In this document: one piece after another, positions 1 to 6,379 of the stretch
How the letters are laid out: the number at the start of each line of letters is the position of its first letter
Position numbering within the stretch: position 1 is the stretch's first letter
Assembly: GCA_030156625.1 (NCBI GenBank)
Contig: JASGMC010000008.1
Location: forward strand, 1 to 39,160
DNA: 39,160 bases
From: Methanoculleus sp.
GTDB taxonomy: Archaea; Halobacteriota; Methanomicrobia; Methanomicrobiales; Methanoculleaceae
Direction of reading: 5' to 3'
The notes under the pieces: model-generated
Database searches by the model: none
What the model saw: the letters and a program-made list of their open reading frames with translations, nothing else
What the model was told of the DNA's origin: nothing
Translations under genes and position numbers: made by a program

Positions 1-1398
1 GAGCACGTTCGAGAGGTCGTAGGGGACCTCCAGGTAGTGGTCCGAGAACGTGCTGTTCTGCTCGGGGTCGAGGACCTCGAGGAGGGCGCTTGCCGGGTCT
101 CCCGAGTAGGAGACGGCGAGTTTGTCGACCTCGTCGAGGATGAAGACCGGGTTCTTCGTCCCGGCCCGCTTCATCCCCTGGATGATCCGGCCGGGGAGCG
201 ACCCGACGTAGGTCCGCCGGTGCCCCCGGATCTCCGCCTCGTCCTTGACGCCGCCGAGACTGATCCGGACGTATTCTCTCCCCAGCGCGTCGGCGATGCT
301 TTTGCCGAGGCTCGTCTTCCCGGTCCCGGGCGGGCCGGCGAAGAGGAGGATCGAGCCCTGCTTCTCCTCCTTGAGTTTCATGACGGCCAGGTGCTGGACG
401 ATCCGCTCCTTGACCTTCTCGAGGCCGTTGTGGTTGCTCTCGAGGACGCGGCGGGCCTCCTCGATATCGATGCTCTTCTTCTCGACCGTCCAGGGCAGAT
501 CGAGCAGGAGGTCGAGGTAGTTCCGGATCCCCTGGCTCTCGTGGTGCTGGCTCCCGCCCGACTCGAGTTTCTTCAGTTCGGCGAGCGCTTTCTTGCGCAC
601 CTCATCGGGCATCGTCGAGCACTCGATCCGCTCCCGGTAATTCTCCTCGCCCGACGAGCCGTCGCACCCGTTGAGCTCCTCCTGGATCACCCGGAGCTGC
701 TCGCGGAGCATCGCTTCGCGGTTCGCCTTCCCGACCTTCTCGGAAGCCTTCCTGGCCACCTCGATCCGGAGGTTGATGCTCTCGTTCAGGCTCACGAGGA
801 GGTCGAGGAACGCGGCATGGCGCTCCCGGACGGAGACGGTCTCGAGGAGGGCCTGCTTCTGTTCGACGTCCACCGGCATGAAGGGCATGACGAACCCCAT
901 AATCTGGTCGACGGATTCCATCCTGTCGACAGGGCGGGTGAACTGCTCGGAACCCTGGAAGTTGCCGCTGAGCTCGTGGACGGCCGCTTTGACGTCTGCG
1001 AGCGTCTCCGCCCGGGTCTCCTCGTCGAGGTCCGGTATGTCCGGGAGGGGTCCGCAGACGGCGTAGAACAGCCCATCCTTCTCCGAGAGGGTTACGGCCT
1101 TCACCCGGGAGGTTGCGTGCGCAAAGACCAGGTAGCCGTCGTCCGCAGGCTGTACGTGCGCGATCATAAGGAGATTTCCGGTCGAATAGAGCGCGTCGGC
1201 CGGATTCTCCGGGGACTCTGCGCCGCTCTTTGCGGTCAGCCCGACCGCGTATGCCGATCCGTCGCTCTTGGCGGCGATCAGCGCCTCCCCGACGGCCGTC
1301 TCGACCTGGAGCTTCGTCCGGGTCTCGGGGTAGACCACGGTCTCGAAGAGCGGTATGACAATGTGCTCTTTGCTGGTGTCTGGTTGTGGTGAGTGCAT
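1..1398 (-). CDS. lon: ATP-dependent protease Lon, bacterial LonA type (3' part outside window)
   Basis: This is the N-terminal and AAA+ part of a LonA protease, an ATP-driven cytosolic protease that degrades damaged and regulatory proteins. About 466 codons are visible from the ATG at 1398 to the window edge. They show the N-terminal substrate-binding domain (about residues 10-200), a helical linker with the typical REAMLREQL stretch near 230, Walker A GPPGTGKT near 354-361, the RGHRRTYVGSLPGRI block near 390-405, and Walker B FILDEVDK near 420. The proteolytic Ser-Lys domain lies beyond the edge. There is no membrane-anchor insert between the Walker motifs, unlike the usual archaeal LonB, so this is the bacterial-type soluble form and probably an ancient transfer. 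It follows a marR-type gene on the same strand, and its start is preceded by a palindrome also found before that gene. Confidence 0.95.
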   Translation of the reverse strand, partial: MHSPQPDTSKEHIVIPLFETVVYPETRTKLQVETAVGEALIAAKSDGSAYAVGLTAKSGAESPENPADALYSTGNLLMIAHVQPADDGYLVFAHATSRVKAVTLSEKDGLFYAVCGPLPDIPDLDEETRAETLADVKAAVHELSGNFQGSEQFTRPVDRMESVDQIMGFVMPFMPVDVEQKQALLETVSVRERHAAFLDLLVSLNESINLRIEVARKASEKVGKANREAMLREQLRVIQEELNGCDGSSGEENYRERIECSTMPDEVRKKALAELKKLESGGSQHHESQGIRNYLDLLLDLPWTVEKKSIDIEEARRVLESNHNGLEKVKERIVQHLAVMKLKEEKQGSILLFAGPPGTGKTSLGKSIADALGREYVRISLGGVKDEAEIRGHRRTYVGSLPGRIIQGMKRAGTKNPVFILDEVDKLAVSYSGDPASALLEVLDPEQNSTFSDHYLEVPYDLSNVL

Positions 1399-1414
1399 GG
1401 TGACTCCGGATTGT

Positions 1415-1433
1415 TTAGTTCGCATTTACCTAA
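1415..1433. promoter_or_regulatory. putative MarR operator upstream of lon
   Basis: The sequence TTAGTTCGCATTTACCTAA has the palindromic ends TTAG and CTAA around 11 bases and sits 16 bp before the lon ATG. It matches the element in front of the adjacent marR gene in arms, spacing and much of the centre. No strong TATA box is visible; on the minus strand the region just upstream reads AAAACAG. An operator role is inferred from this shared copy. Confidence 0.6.
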
Positions 1434-1454
1434 CTGTTTTGCCGGCCAAAAAAA

Positions 1455-1874
1455 TCATCCGACCTTCTTTAAGATCTCCACCAGGAGATCCACTTCGTTC
1501 TCATCGAGCGTCCGCACCATCCTCTCGATCATCCGGTTCAGAGCGTTCCGCTCGGCGTTTGCCAGCATCCGGCCCTTCTCGGTCAGCCGGATGTAGGTGA
1601 CCCTCCCGTCATCGGGGGACTTCTGGCGGTAGGCGCACTCCATCCGGACGAACCGATCGACCATCTCCGTCACGGTGGGTTTCGAGTTCCTGGTGATCTC
1701 GGCAAGACTGCTGAACGTCACGTCGCCGTGCTCGTCGATGACTTTCAGGTAGGCAACCTGCTTCACCGTCACGTCGGCAAGTCCGCATTCGGAGAAGATC
1801 TCGGAGGAGCATTCGTTCTTGATGGCGATCAGGCGATCAAACACTTCGAACAGGTGCTCATGTCTCGCCGCCAT
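1455..1874 (-). CDS. MarR-family transcriptional regulator
   Basis: The 139-residue length and layout fit MarR dimeric winged-helix repressors. The N-terminal helix starts MAARHEHLFEVFDRL. The recognition region SSLAEITRNSKPTVTEMVDRFVRM (about residues 55-80) is followed by the wing SPDDGRVTYIRLTEKG (about 86-101), whose DxR is the family signature, and by C-terminal dimerisation helices. The ATG at 1874 lies about 35 bp from a good TATA box, which predicts a very short leader. A 19-bp palindrome overlaps the space between TATA box and start, so autorepression is likely. The lon gene begins 56 bp downstream with a second copy of that palindrome, so lon is the likely second target. The ligand cannot be inferred. 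Confidence 0.93.
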   Translation of the reverse strand: MAARHEHLFEVFDRLIAIKNECSSEIFSECGLADVTVKQVAYLKVIDEHGDVTFSSLAEITRNSKPTVTEMVDRFVRMECAYRQKSPDDGRVTYIRLTEKGRMLANAERNALNRMIERMVRTLDENEVDLLVEILKKVG

Positions 1875-1886
1875 GGTTGATGCTGA

Positions 1887-1913
1887 TTAGTTTGGTTTGA
1901 CCTAACTATAAAG
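1887..1913 (-). promoter_or_regulatory. marR promoter: TATA box with overlapping operator
   Basis: On the minus strand a TTTATA box (complement of 1907-1912) is followed directly by a 19-bp palindrome at 1887-1905, written on the plus strand as TTAGTTTGGTTTGACCTAA. The palindrome lies where the transcription start would be, a classic repressor position. The same motif precedes lon. Confidence 0.65.
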
Positions 1914-2019
1914 GTTGTGATGGACGGATCCCGCCCGAAAGCGGGTTCCGGGACGGCCCCGGTAGAGCATATTCGCAACGGGCACCCCAGGACTTGCGCA
2001 CATCCGGGATCTAGAAGAT

Positions 2020-3165
2020 TCAGGTCTTCGTAGACCCGCCAAGCACCGCAAACCCCCCATCCGGGGTCTGCACGATATCCGTGACGATTTCCACCTCCGC
2101 CTCCATACCGGCACTGACCCGGACAATCTCACCGCGATCGTCACATTTCATCACGTGAATCGGCGACCCGAGATGGTTCCCCATGGTGTAACCCTCACCC
2201 TCGGAACTCTCGAGGCACGCACAGGCGTAACCCCCATCGGAGGCCCGGGTAACCGGACAGGGCATATGAAACTCCGTCACGCCCATATCAGAGCCGTCCC
2301 GGTCAAGAGAACGGTCGACCGTGACCGATCTTCCGGCGTCCTCCCCCTCCAGGGCCCGGCCGACCTTATAGAGCAGCTCCACGCTGCCGTCCGGCTTCTC
2401 CCGCACCGAGTATACGCGGTAAAGCGTGACCCCGGCAAACTCAGGCCCTTCCTCGAAGGTCCGGGTCCAGGTGACGTTACCCTCTTCATCGAGCCGCATC
2501 ACCCAGAGCGGATGGCTGTCCGCCGTCCCTGCAGCGATGCATCCCCCGTCCGATGCCGAAGCGACCCCCAGAGCCCGTCCCCGTCCGAGATCCGGGTAGG
2601 TCTCTTCCCGGAGGAGCGACCCGGTATCGTTCACGACCGCCACCCAGACATCCCTATCGTGCCTGCTCCCTGCAGCCACGATGCCTCCGTCCGGCAGACC
2701 GGAGACTCCAGGCACGGACCCCGAAACCCGGCTGCTCCAGACCGGTGTCCCGTCGCCGGCAACCCGGAATAGAGAGCCGTCACCCGTCCCGGCGGTGAAA
2801 CTGCCGTCAGGGTGGGAGACGACTGCCTCAACGCCATACCGTGTCGGGAACGACCGGTTCCACTCGATCCGGCCGTCCTCCGCGATCTTGAGCAGCAGGG
2901 CGTGCTCGTCGCTTCCCGGAGATTGCTTGACCGCACCTCCGACAAGCAGGCCGCCGTCCGAAACCGGCACGATGACGGTGCCGTATTCGTCGCCCCCTCC
3001 ATCAAAGGCGGCGTGCCAGATCTCAGTACCGGCGGCATCGGTTCGGGTGACGGAGAGAGCATGGCGGTCGGCGACAACGTCGCTTGAGAGACATCCCGGT
3101 GCAAAAACAAGGGCGATGAGGAATAAAAGAGCGAAGGAGATCGCCCGGTTACGGGTCTCGTCCAT
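2020..3165 (-). CDS. putative exported lipoprotein with beta-propeller-like repeats
   Basis: This 381-residue protein starts with a hydrophobic signal (residues 9-23) followed by a lipobox-like APGC with Cys25, so it is probably exported and lipid-anchored. The mature part is a run of about 45-residue repeats with recurring DGG turns (SDGGLLVGG, PDGSFTAGT, PDGGIVAAG, SDGGCIAAG, SDGGYACAC, PDGGFAVLG), each near a Trp-containing strand such as GTEIWHAAF, GRIEWNRSF or GNVTWTRTF. This pattern is typical of WD40/PQQ-like beta-propellers in methanogen surface proteins. It overlaps the stop of the upstream gene by one base (TGATG), so the two are co-translated. No catalytic motif is visible and function is unknown; binding of a surface ligand or partner is a guess. 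Confidence 0.8.
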   Translation of the reverse strand: MDETRNRAISFALLFLIALVFAPGCLSSDVVADRHALSVTRTDAAGTEIWHAAFDGGGDEYGTVIVPVSDGGLLVGGAVKQSPGSDEHALLLKIAEDGRIEWNRSFPTRYGVEAVVSHPDGSFTAGTGDGSLFRVAGDGTPVWSSRVSGSVPGVSGLPDGGIVAAGSRHDRDVWVAVVNDTGSLLREETYPDLGRGRALGVASASDGGCIAAGTADSHPLWVMRLDEEGNVTWTRTFEEGPEFAGVTLYRVYSVREKPDGSVELLYKVGRALEGEDAGRSVTVDRSLDRDGSDMGVTEFHMPCPVTRASDGGYACACLESSEGEGYTMGNHLGSPIHVMKCDDRGEIVRVSAGMEAEVEIVTDIVQTPDGGFAVLGGSTKT

Positions 3166-3836
3166 CAGAGATTAAGCCCCCCGGCACCGACATGGTATCC
3201 GGCCGGCACCGGGACAAAGCCCGACTCCGTGCTCGGAACGGCCGCATTCACCGTCGCCGTCCAGATATTCTCTTCGATCAGGTATTTCATGCCCCCGCCG
3301 CCCTGGTACTCGAGGTCGAACGAGATCGATGTGGCGTTCTCCGGCGGGACGAAGCCGTCGAGGAAGACGACCGTGGTGTAGGTCCCGCCCGACCCCCGGG
3401 TGAACCCGGCGACACTCACGTTGTCAGGGGTTGCGAGGACCGGAACGAGCAGCCTCGGCTCTTCTTTCGTCTCGAACTCACCGGTCGGTATGAAGATATC
3501 CTGCGCGTAGCCCTCCGTTGTCGTGAACGCGAGCATCTTCCCGTACGGTGTCTCCCGAATCGCCGTCCGCCACCCGGCGGGCTGGAGAACGCTGGACGAC
3601 TCGAACATTACCAGCTCGCCCTCCGCGTTCGCCGGAACCGGGACCATGACCGTGGCGGTGCCGTTCACGGCAAGACCGGACAGGCCGGTGATCTCGATTA
3701 TGTAGGAGTTATTCGGCATGGTCGTCGAGACGAACGCAGGGCCGAGGAAGAGCAGGAAGACCACCACGGCGAGGAGGGTGACCGCTATCAGCAGGTTCAG
3801 TACGGTTTTCTTGGTATTGCTGCGTCGCTCGTCCAT
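3165..3836 (-). CDS. hypothetical protein with N-terminal membrane anchor and extracellular beta-rich domain
   Basis: This 223-residue protein has a short charged N-terminus (MDERRSNTKK), one strong transmembrane segment (about residues 13-35) and a long outside domain rich in beta-branched residues and N-glycosylation-type NxS/T sites. I do not recognise the family. It is the first gene of a two-gene unit; its TGA overlaps the ATG of the propeller lipoprotein by one base, which suggests both form one cell-surface assembly. Its promoter, about 70 bp upstream, is almost identical to one that drives a separate operon on the other strand near 5050, so the units are probably co-regulated. Confidence 0.75.
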   Translation of the reverse strand: MDERRSNTKKTVLNLLIAVTLLAVVVFLLFLGPAFVSTTMPNNSYIIEITGLSGLAVNGTATVMVPVPANAEGELVMFESSSVLQPAGWRTAIRETPYGKMLAFTTTEGYAQDIFIPTGEFETKEEPRLLVPVLATPDNVSVAGFTRGSGGTYTTVVFLDGFVPPENATSISFDLEYQGGGGMKYLIEENIWTATVNAAVPSTESGFVPVPAGYHVGAGGLNL

Positions 3837-3891
3837 CTTCTCACCATCGCCCGGCCGGGTGGGCCCGTCTTCCGGGATCTATGCATGAGAC

Positions 3892-3939
3892 GTCAACGTT
3901 TCCCTATAAACGATTTCTGTCACGATCCTCTACACGTCG
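3892..3939 (-). promoter_or_regulatory. conserved promoter element, copy 1
   Basis: Read on the minus strand, this 48-bp block contains the TATA box GTTTATAG (complement of 3904-3911), about 28 bp of conserved upstream sequence and about 12 bp downstream. It matches 5023-5070 of the plus strand at 44 of 48 positions, and 4052-4104 more loosely. It lies in the right place and direction to drive the gene starting at 3836, with a predicted leader of about 46 bases. The rest of 3840-4160 holds the second promoter copy and no convincing gene. Confidence 0.7.
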
Positions 3940-4051
3940 AGCCGGATCTGTTCGTTTTGCTCCAGAGGATTCGCCGCAGCCAATCAGGGACGTTTGCTGC
4001 ACCGGCCGATACCGAACTCAGACTGCCGAGGGGACCGGCTACCGGAAACCC

Positions 4052-4104
4052 CGATGGGTAGACGCTTGTCACAGAGAAGATATATGGGAGAACGTCGACT
4101 TCTC
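4052..4104 (+). promoter_or_regulatory. conserved promoter element, copy 2 (diverged)
   Basis: This block aligns without gaps to 5023-5075 at about 39 of 53 positions. Conserved parts are the GTAGACG upstream core, the CACAGA step, the TATA region (GATATATGG here) and GAGAACGTCGAC downstream. It points at the gene starting at 4161, with a predicted leader of about 53 bases. Confidence 0.6.
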
Positions 4105-4160
4105 ATCGATTAGTACCGGAACCGGCATCTCGGCGACCGGCCGTCCGGAAGAAGAGGAGC

Positions 4161-4742
4161 ATGTCAAGAGAGATATCACCGGAAACAATCATCACCGGTC
4201 CACGGCGGGTCTTCCAGCACCTCAATGAAAAACCGCTGCGCGACGACCTCATATTCTACTTCGCGATCGTCGCCGCCGCATCGATCTTCTGGACGGCAGC
4301 CTCCATCCTCACAGAACCGCACCCGGTGGATGGACTCGGTATCGAGGGGCTGCACCAGGCCGGGTCCGTTCTCTCGACTATCTTCGTCGGTGTATTCCTG
4401 GGCTTCGTCGGTGTATTCCTGGGCCTCGCAAACGGGGCCGTCGCCCTCCTCGCGGTCAGCCTCGTCGAGCACTTCTTCCTGCTCTTCGTCGACGTCCACC
4501 GGGAGTTCGAGAAGACTATGAAATCGGCGGTCTATGCTCTCTCGCCGCTCATCCTCTTCTCCTGGGCGGTCCTCCTGGAGATCCCGTTTGCCGGCCTGCT
4601 GCTCCTCGCCTGGTTCTGCCTCTCGACCTACCTCGGCGTATGGATATTCCACGAGAAGTCGAAGGACCGGGCCGTCTTCGTCGCTCTTGCAACAGGCGTG
4701 GTGCTCGCGTATTATCTCCATCGGGCGGTGGGAATCGTATAA
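4161..4742 (+). CDS. polytopic membrane protein, Yip1-like
   Basis: This 193-residue protein has an amphipathic N-terminus (about 30 residues, with GPRRVFQHLNEKPLRDD) followed by about five hydrophobic segments, near residues 31-48, 66-92, 95-110, 125-150 and 170-190. The leader-plus-five-helix layout resembles archaeal Yip1-domain proteins, including the one at 22185-22841 in this window, but similarity is weak, so the family call is tentative. Within the second hydrophobic segment the peptide FVGVFLG occurs twice in a row, encoded by a perfect 21-bp tandem duplication. A two-helix protein follows 12 bp later and probably shares its transcript. Function is unknown. Confidence 0.75.
   Translation: MSREISPETIITGPRRVFQHLNEKPLRDDLIFYFAIVAAASIFWTAASILTEPHPVDGLGIEGLHQAGSVLSTIFVGVFLGFVGVFLGLANGAVALLAVSLVEHFFLLFVDVHREFEKTMKSAVYALSPLILFSWAVLLEIPFAGLLLLAWFCLSTYLGVWIFHEKSKDRAVFVALATGVVLAYYLHRAVGIV
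4382..4423 (+). repeat. perfect 21-bp tandem duplication inside a coding region
   Basis: Two identical adjacent 21-bp units (4382-4402 and 4403-4423) encode a doubled FVGVFLG in a transmembrane helix. The copies are identical even at third codon positions, so the duplication is recent or still unstable. Confidence 0.9.
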
Positions 4743-4754
4743 CCGGTGACGATC

Positions 4755-4955
4755 ATGAACTGCAACTACCTGTCGTTCCTGTGGAAACTGCTTCTCGCCC
4801 TTGCCGCAGTCGTCCTCGCGGTCAACTTCTACCAGGATATCGTCCTGCACGGCCGCCCCGGCGCCCTTGCCCGGTACCTGTTTTTCATCCTGCTGTTTAG
4901 CAGCCTCATCGTGCAGGTTGTGAGCAAACGGTGCCGGGAGAAGCAGCCGGGCTGA
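4755..4955 (+). CDS. small two-helix membrane protein
   Basis: This 66-residue protein has two hydrophobic helices (about residues 6-24 and 36-55) and a basic tail, SKRCREKQPG. I chose the ATG at 4755 because GGTGA at 4745-4749 is a well-spaced ribosome binding site for it; the in-frame GTG at 4746 lies inside that site. The gene follows the Yip1-like gene after 12 bp and is probably in the same operon. I do not recognise the family. The following 190 bp hold promoter copy 3 and no other gene. Confidence 0.65.
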   Translation: MNCNYLSFLWKLLLALAAVVLAVNFYQDIVLHGRPGALARYLFFILLFSSLIVQVVSKRCREKQPG

Positions 4956-5022
4956 CCGTTGTGCCGTGAAGGAAGAGCCGCATCGAGACATCTCTTCGGG
5001 AACAGAACGGCTCAAAGTGCCG

Positions 5023-5070
5023 CGACGTGTAGACGATCGTGACAGAAATCGTTTATAGAAGAACGTTGAC
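5023..5070 (+). promoter_or_regulatory. conserved promoter element, copy 3
   Basis: This block is the inverted partner of 3892-3939, with 44 of 48 bases identical. It holds TTTATA at 5052-5057 with conserved flanks on both sides. A start of transcription near 5081 rules out the GTG at 5039 as a translation start and supports the ATG at 5147 for the next gene. Confidence 0.7.
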
Positions 5071-5146
5071 CTCTCCCGCAGAGTTACAGGATCCGACAGC
5101 CGAACCGCGGAATCCCGTCCCGGTTCACGTCCCGATATGGTGCAGT

Positions 5147-5710
5147 ATGTCAGGTACGATCATCGCCTCTCTTCCCCGGAGCCGGTTCTCGCCGGCCATC
5201 CCCCCGCTCGTTGCGGTCGTCGCATGCGTGATCTGGGCGGGTACTGCGAGAACCGCCTCCGGGATCATCGGACCGGCGCCGGGGTACATCCTCCCCGTCT
5301 TCGTTCTCGTGATGGTCACCCTTGCGGTCGCGGGAGCCGCAACACCGCTCCCGCTTATCTCGGGCGCCGTTCCGGTCCGGAGAGAGCGGCAGGCGATGCT
5401 CGTCGCCGTTGCAGCCTCGGTTCCGTTCGTCGCGGCCCTGCTGATAAACCCCGGCGGGTGGCCGGGCGGGTCCGCCCCGCTCATCGCGGACAGGGTGCCG
5501 GTATTCGGGTGGCTCTTCGACGGGATCATGAGCATCCTGCCCCTCACCGTGGGCACCCCCGCGTATAAACTGCTCTTCTCCGCCTTCGGGGTCTTCGGGT
5601 TCTACCTCGAGTGCGTGCTGGCCGCAACCATACTCTACGCCGCTCTCCGCCTGATCGCCGCCCCCGCCCCTGGGTCCCGGAAAGAGGGGCACGCCGAGGA
5701 GGAGGGGTAG
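5147..5710 (+). CDS. hypothetical polytopic membrane protein
   Basis: This 187-residue protein has about five hydrophobic segments, near residues 15-33, 44-68, 81-95, 120-140 and 148-172, and a charged tail ending GSRKEGHAEEEG. An in-frame GTG at 5039 lies upstream of the predicted TATA box, so the ATG at 5147 is preferred. No family is recognised. A second membrane protein follows at once, with the GGAGG run at the end of this gene available as its ribosome binding site. Its promoter matches those of the two neighbouring units. Confidence 0.65.
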   Translation: MSGTIIASLPRSRFSPAIPPLVAVVACVIWAGTARTASGIIGPAPGYILPVFVLVMVTLAVAGAATPLPLISGAVPVRRERQAMLVAVAASVPFVAALLINPGGWPGGSAPLIADRVPVFGWLFDGIMSILPLTVGTPAYKLLFSAFGVFGFYLECVLAATILYAALRLIAAPAPGSRKEGHAEEEG

Positions 5711-6297
5711 ATACGGCGCCGGAAAGACAAACGATCGCACTCGCCCTCACCGCGGCCTACTTCATCGCCGTCCCCGTGACCGGGGCGTATGCCCGGTACG
5801 CCTACAACGGCCAGTTCGATTACCGGATCACAGAGATCTCGCCGGTGCTCCTCCTCTTCTGCATCCTCTCCCTTGCGGGAGCGGTGCTCTTCGCCGTCGC
5901 CGTGCGGGAGGAAGGCGGCAGGTGGTGGGCTGCGACGCCCCTCGCGGCGATCCTCCTCGCCCTCGCCGTCTTCGGGCCGTTGCCCTGTTCATCCGGGGCG
6001 AGCCAGGTTGCGACCGTGCTCCTCGCTCCGGGGGTCCTGATCCTGCTCGGGGCGCTCCCGCTCGAGAGGGGATCGACGGCATGGTTCGGGGTGATCGAGG
6101 CGGGGTTCATCAGCCTTTTCGGCCTGGTCCGGGCGTACGGCCTCTTCCTTGCCCCACCGCTCCCGGAGAATGTCATAATCGACTCGCCATCGCTCTACGA
6201 GTTCGCCGGAGCGGCTTACGTCTACGCCGGGCTCCTGCTGCTCGGCATCCTGCTCCTCGTGCTCGCCTGCCGCCGGAGTGCGGCGCAGCACCAATAA
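5611..6297 (+). CDS. hypothetical polytopic membrane protein, start unresolved
   Basis: From about 5735 this frame encodes a convincing membrane protein with five or six hydrophobic segments (TIALALTAAYFIAVPVTG, VLLLFCILSLAGAVLFAVAV, TPLAAILLALAVF, VATVLLAPGVLILLGALPL, an EAGFISLFGLVRAYG helix, and AAYVYAGLLLLGILLLVLAC). No ATG, GTG or TTG lies in frame between the GTG at 5611, which overlaps the previous gene by 100 bp, and the GTG at 5776, which would cut the first helix. A strong GGAGGAGGGG run at about 5697-5707 suggests translation really begins near 5710. A rare start codon or a small sequence error is likely. The family is unknown; the gene is in one unit with the preceding one. Confidence 0.6.
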   Translation: MRAGRNHTLRRSPPDRRPRPWVPERGARRGGGVDTAPERQTIALALTAAYFIAVPVTGAYARYAYNGQFDYRITEISPVLLLFCILSLAGAVLFAVAVREEGGRWWAATPLAAILLALAVFGPLPCSSGASQVATVLLAPGVLILLGALPLERGSTAWFGVIEAGFISLFGLVRAYGLFLAPPLPENVIIDSPSLYEFAGAAYVYAGLLLLGILLLVLACRRSAAQHQ

Positions 6298-6379
6298 AAA
6301 TCCCCCTTCCGGAACTCCCCGGCCGGGATGCATGTAGAGAGGTATTTCAGAGCGGAGACTCCATACTCCTCGAACAGCA

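Noticed and set aside
37-1392. Long plus-strand open frame of 451 codons
   Set aside because: It is the reverse complement of lon; the minus strand gives an unbroken Lon protein with Walker motifs, while the plus-strand product is low-complexity and rich in D, E, R and L, typical of GC-rich shadows.
3892-5070. 48-bp inverted repeats as ends of a transposon
   Set aside because: There is no transposase or target duplication, a third copy has only one orientation-specific role, and each copy carries a TATA box at promoter distance from a start.
5039-5146. GTG at 5039 as start of the membrane protein ending at 5710
   Set aside because: It lies upstream of the TATA box at 5052-5057 within the conserved promoter; ATG 5147 is downstream and begins a plausible membrane protein.
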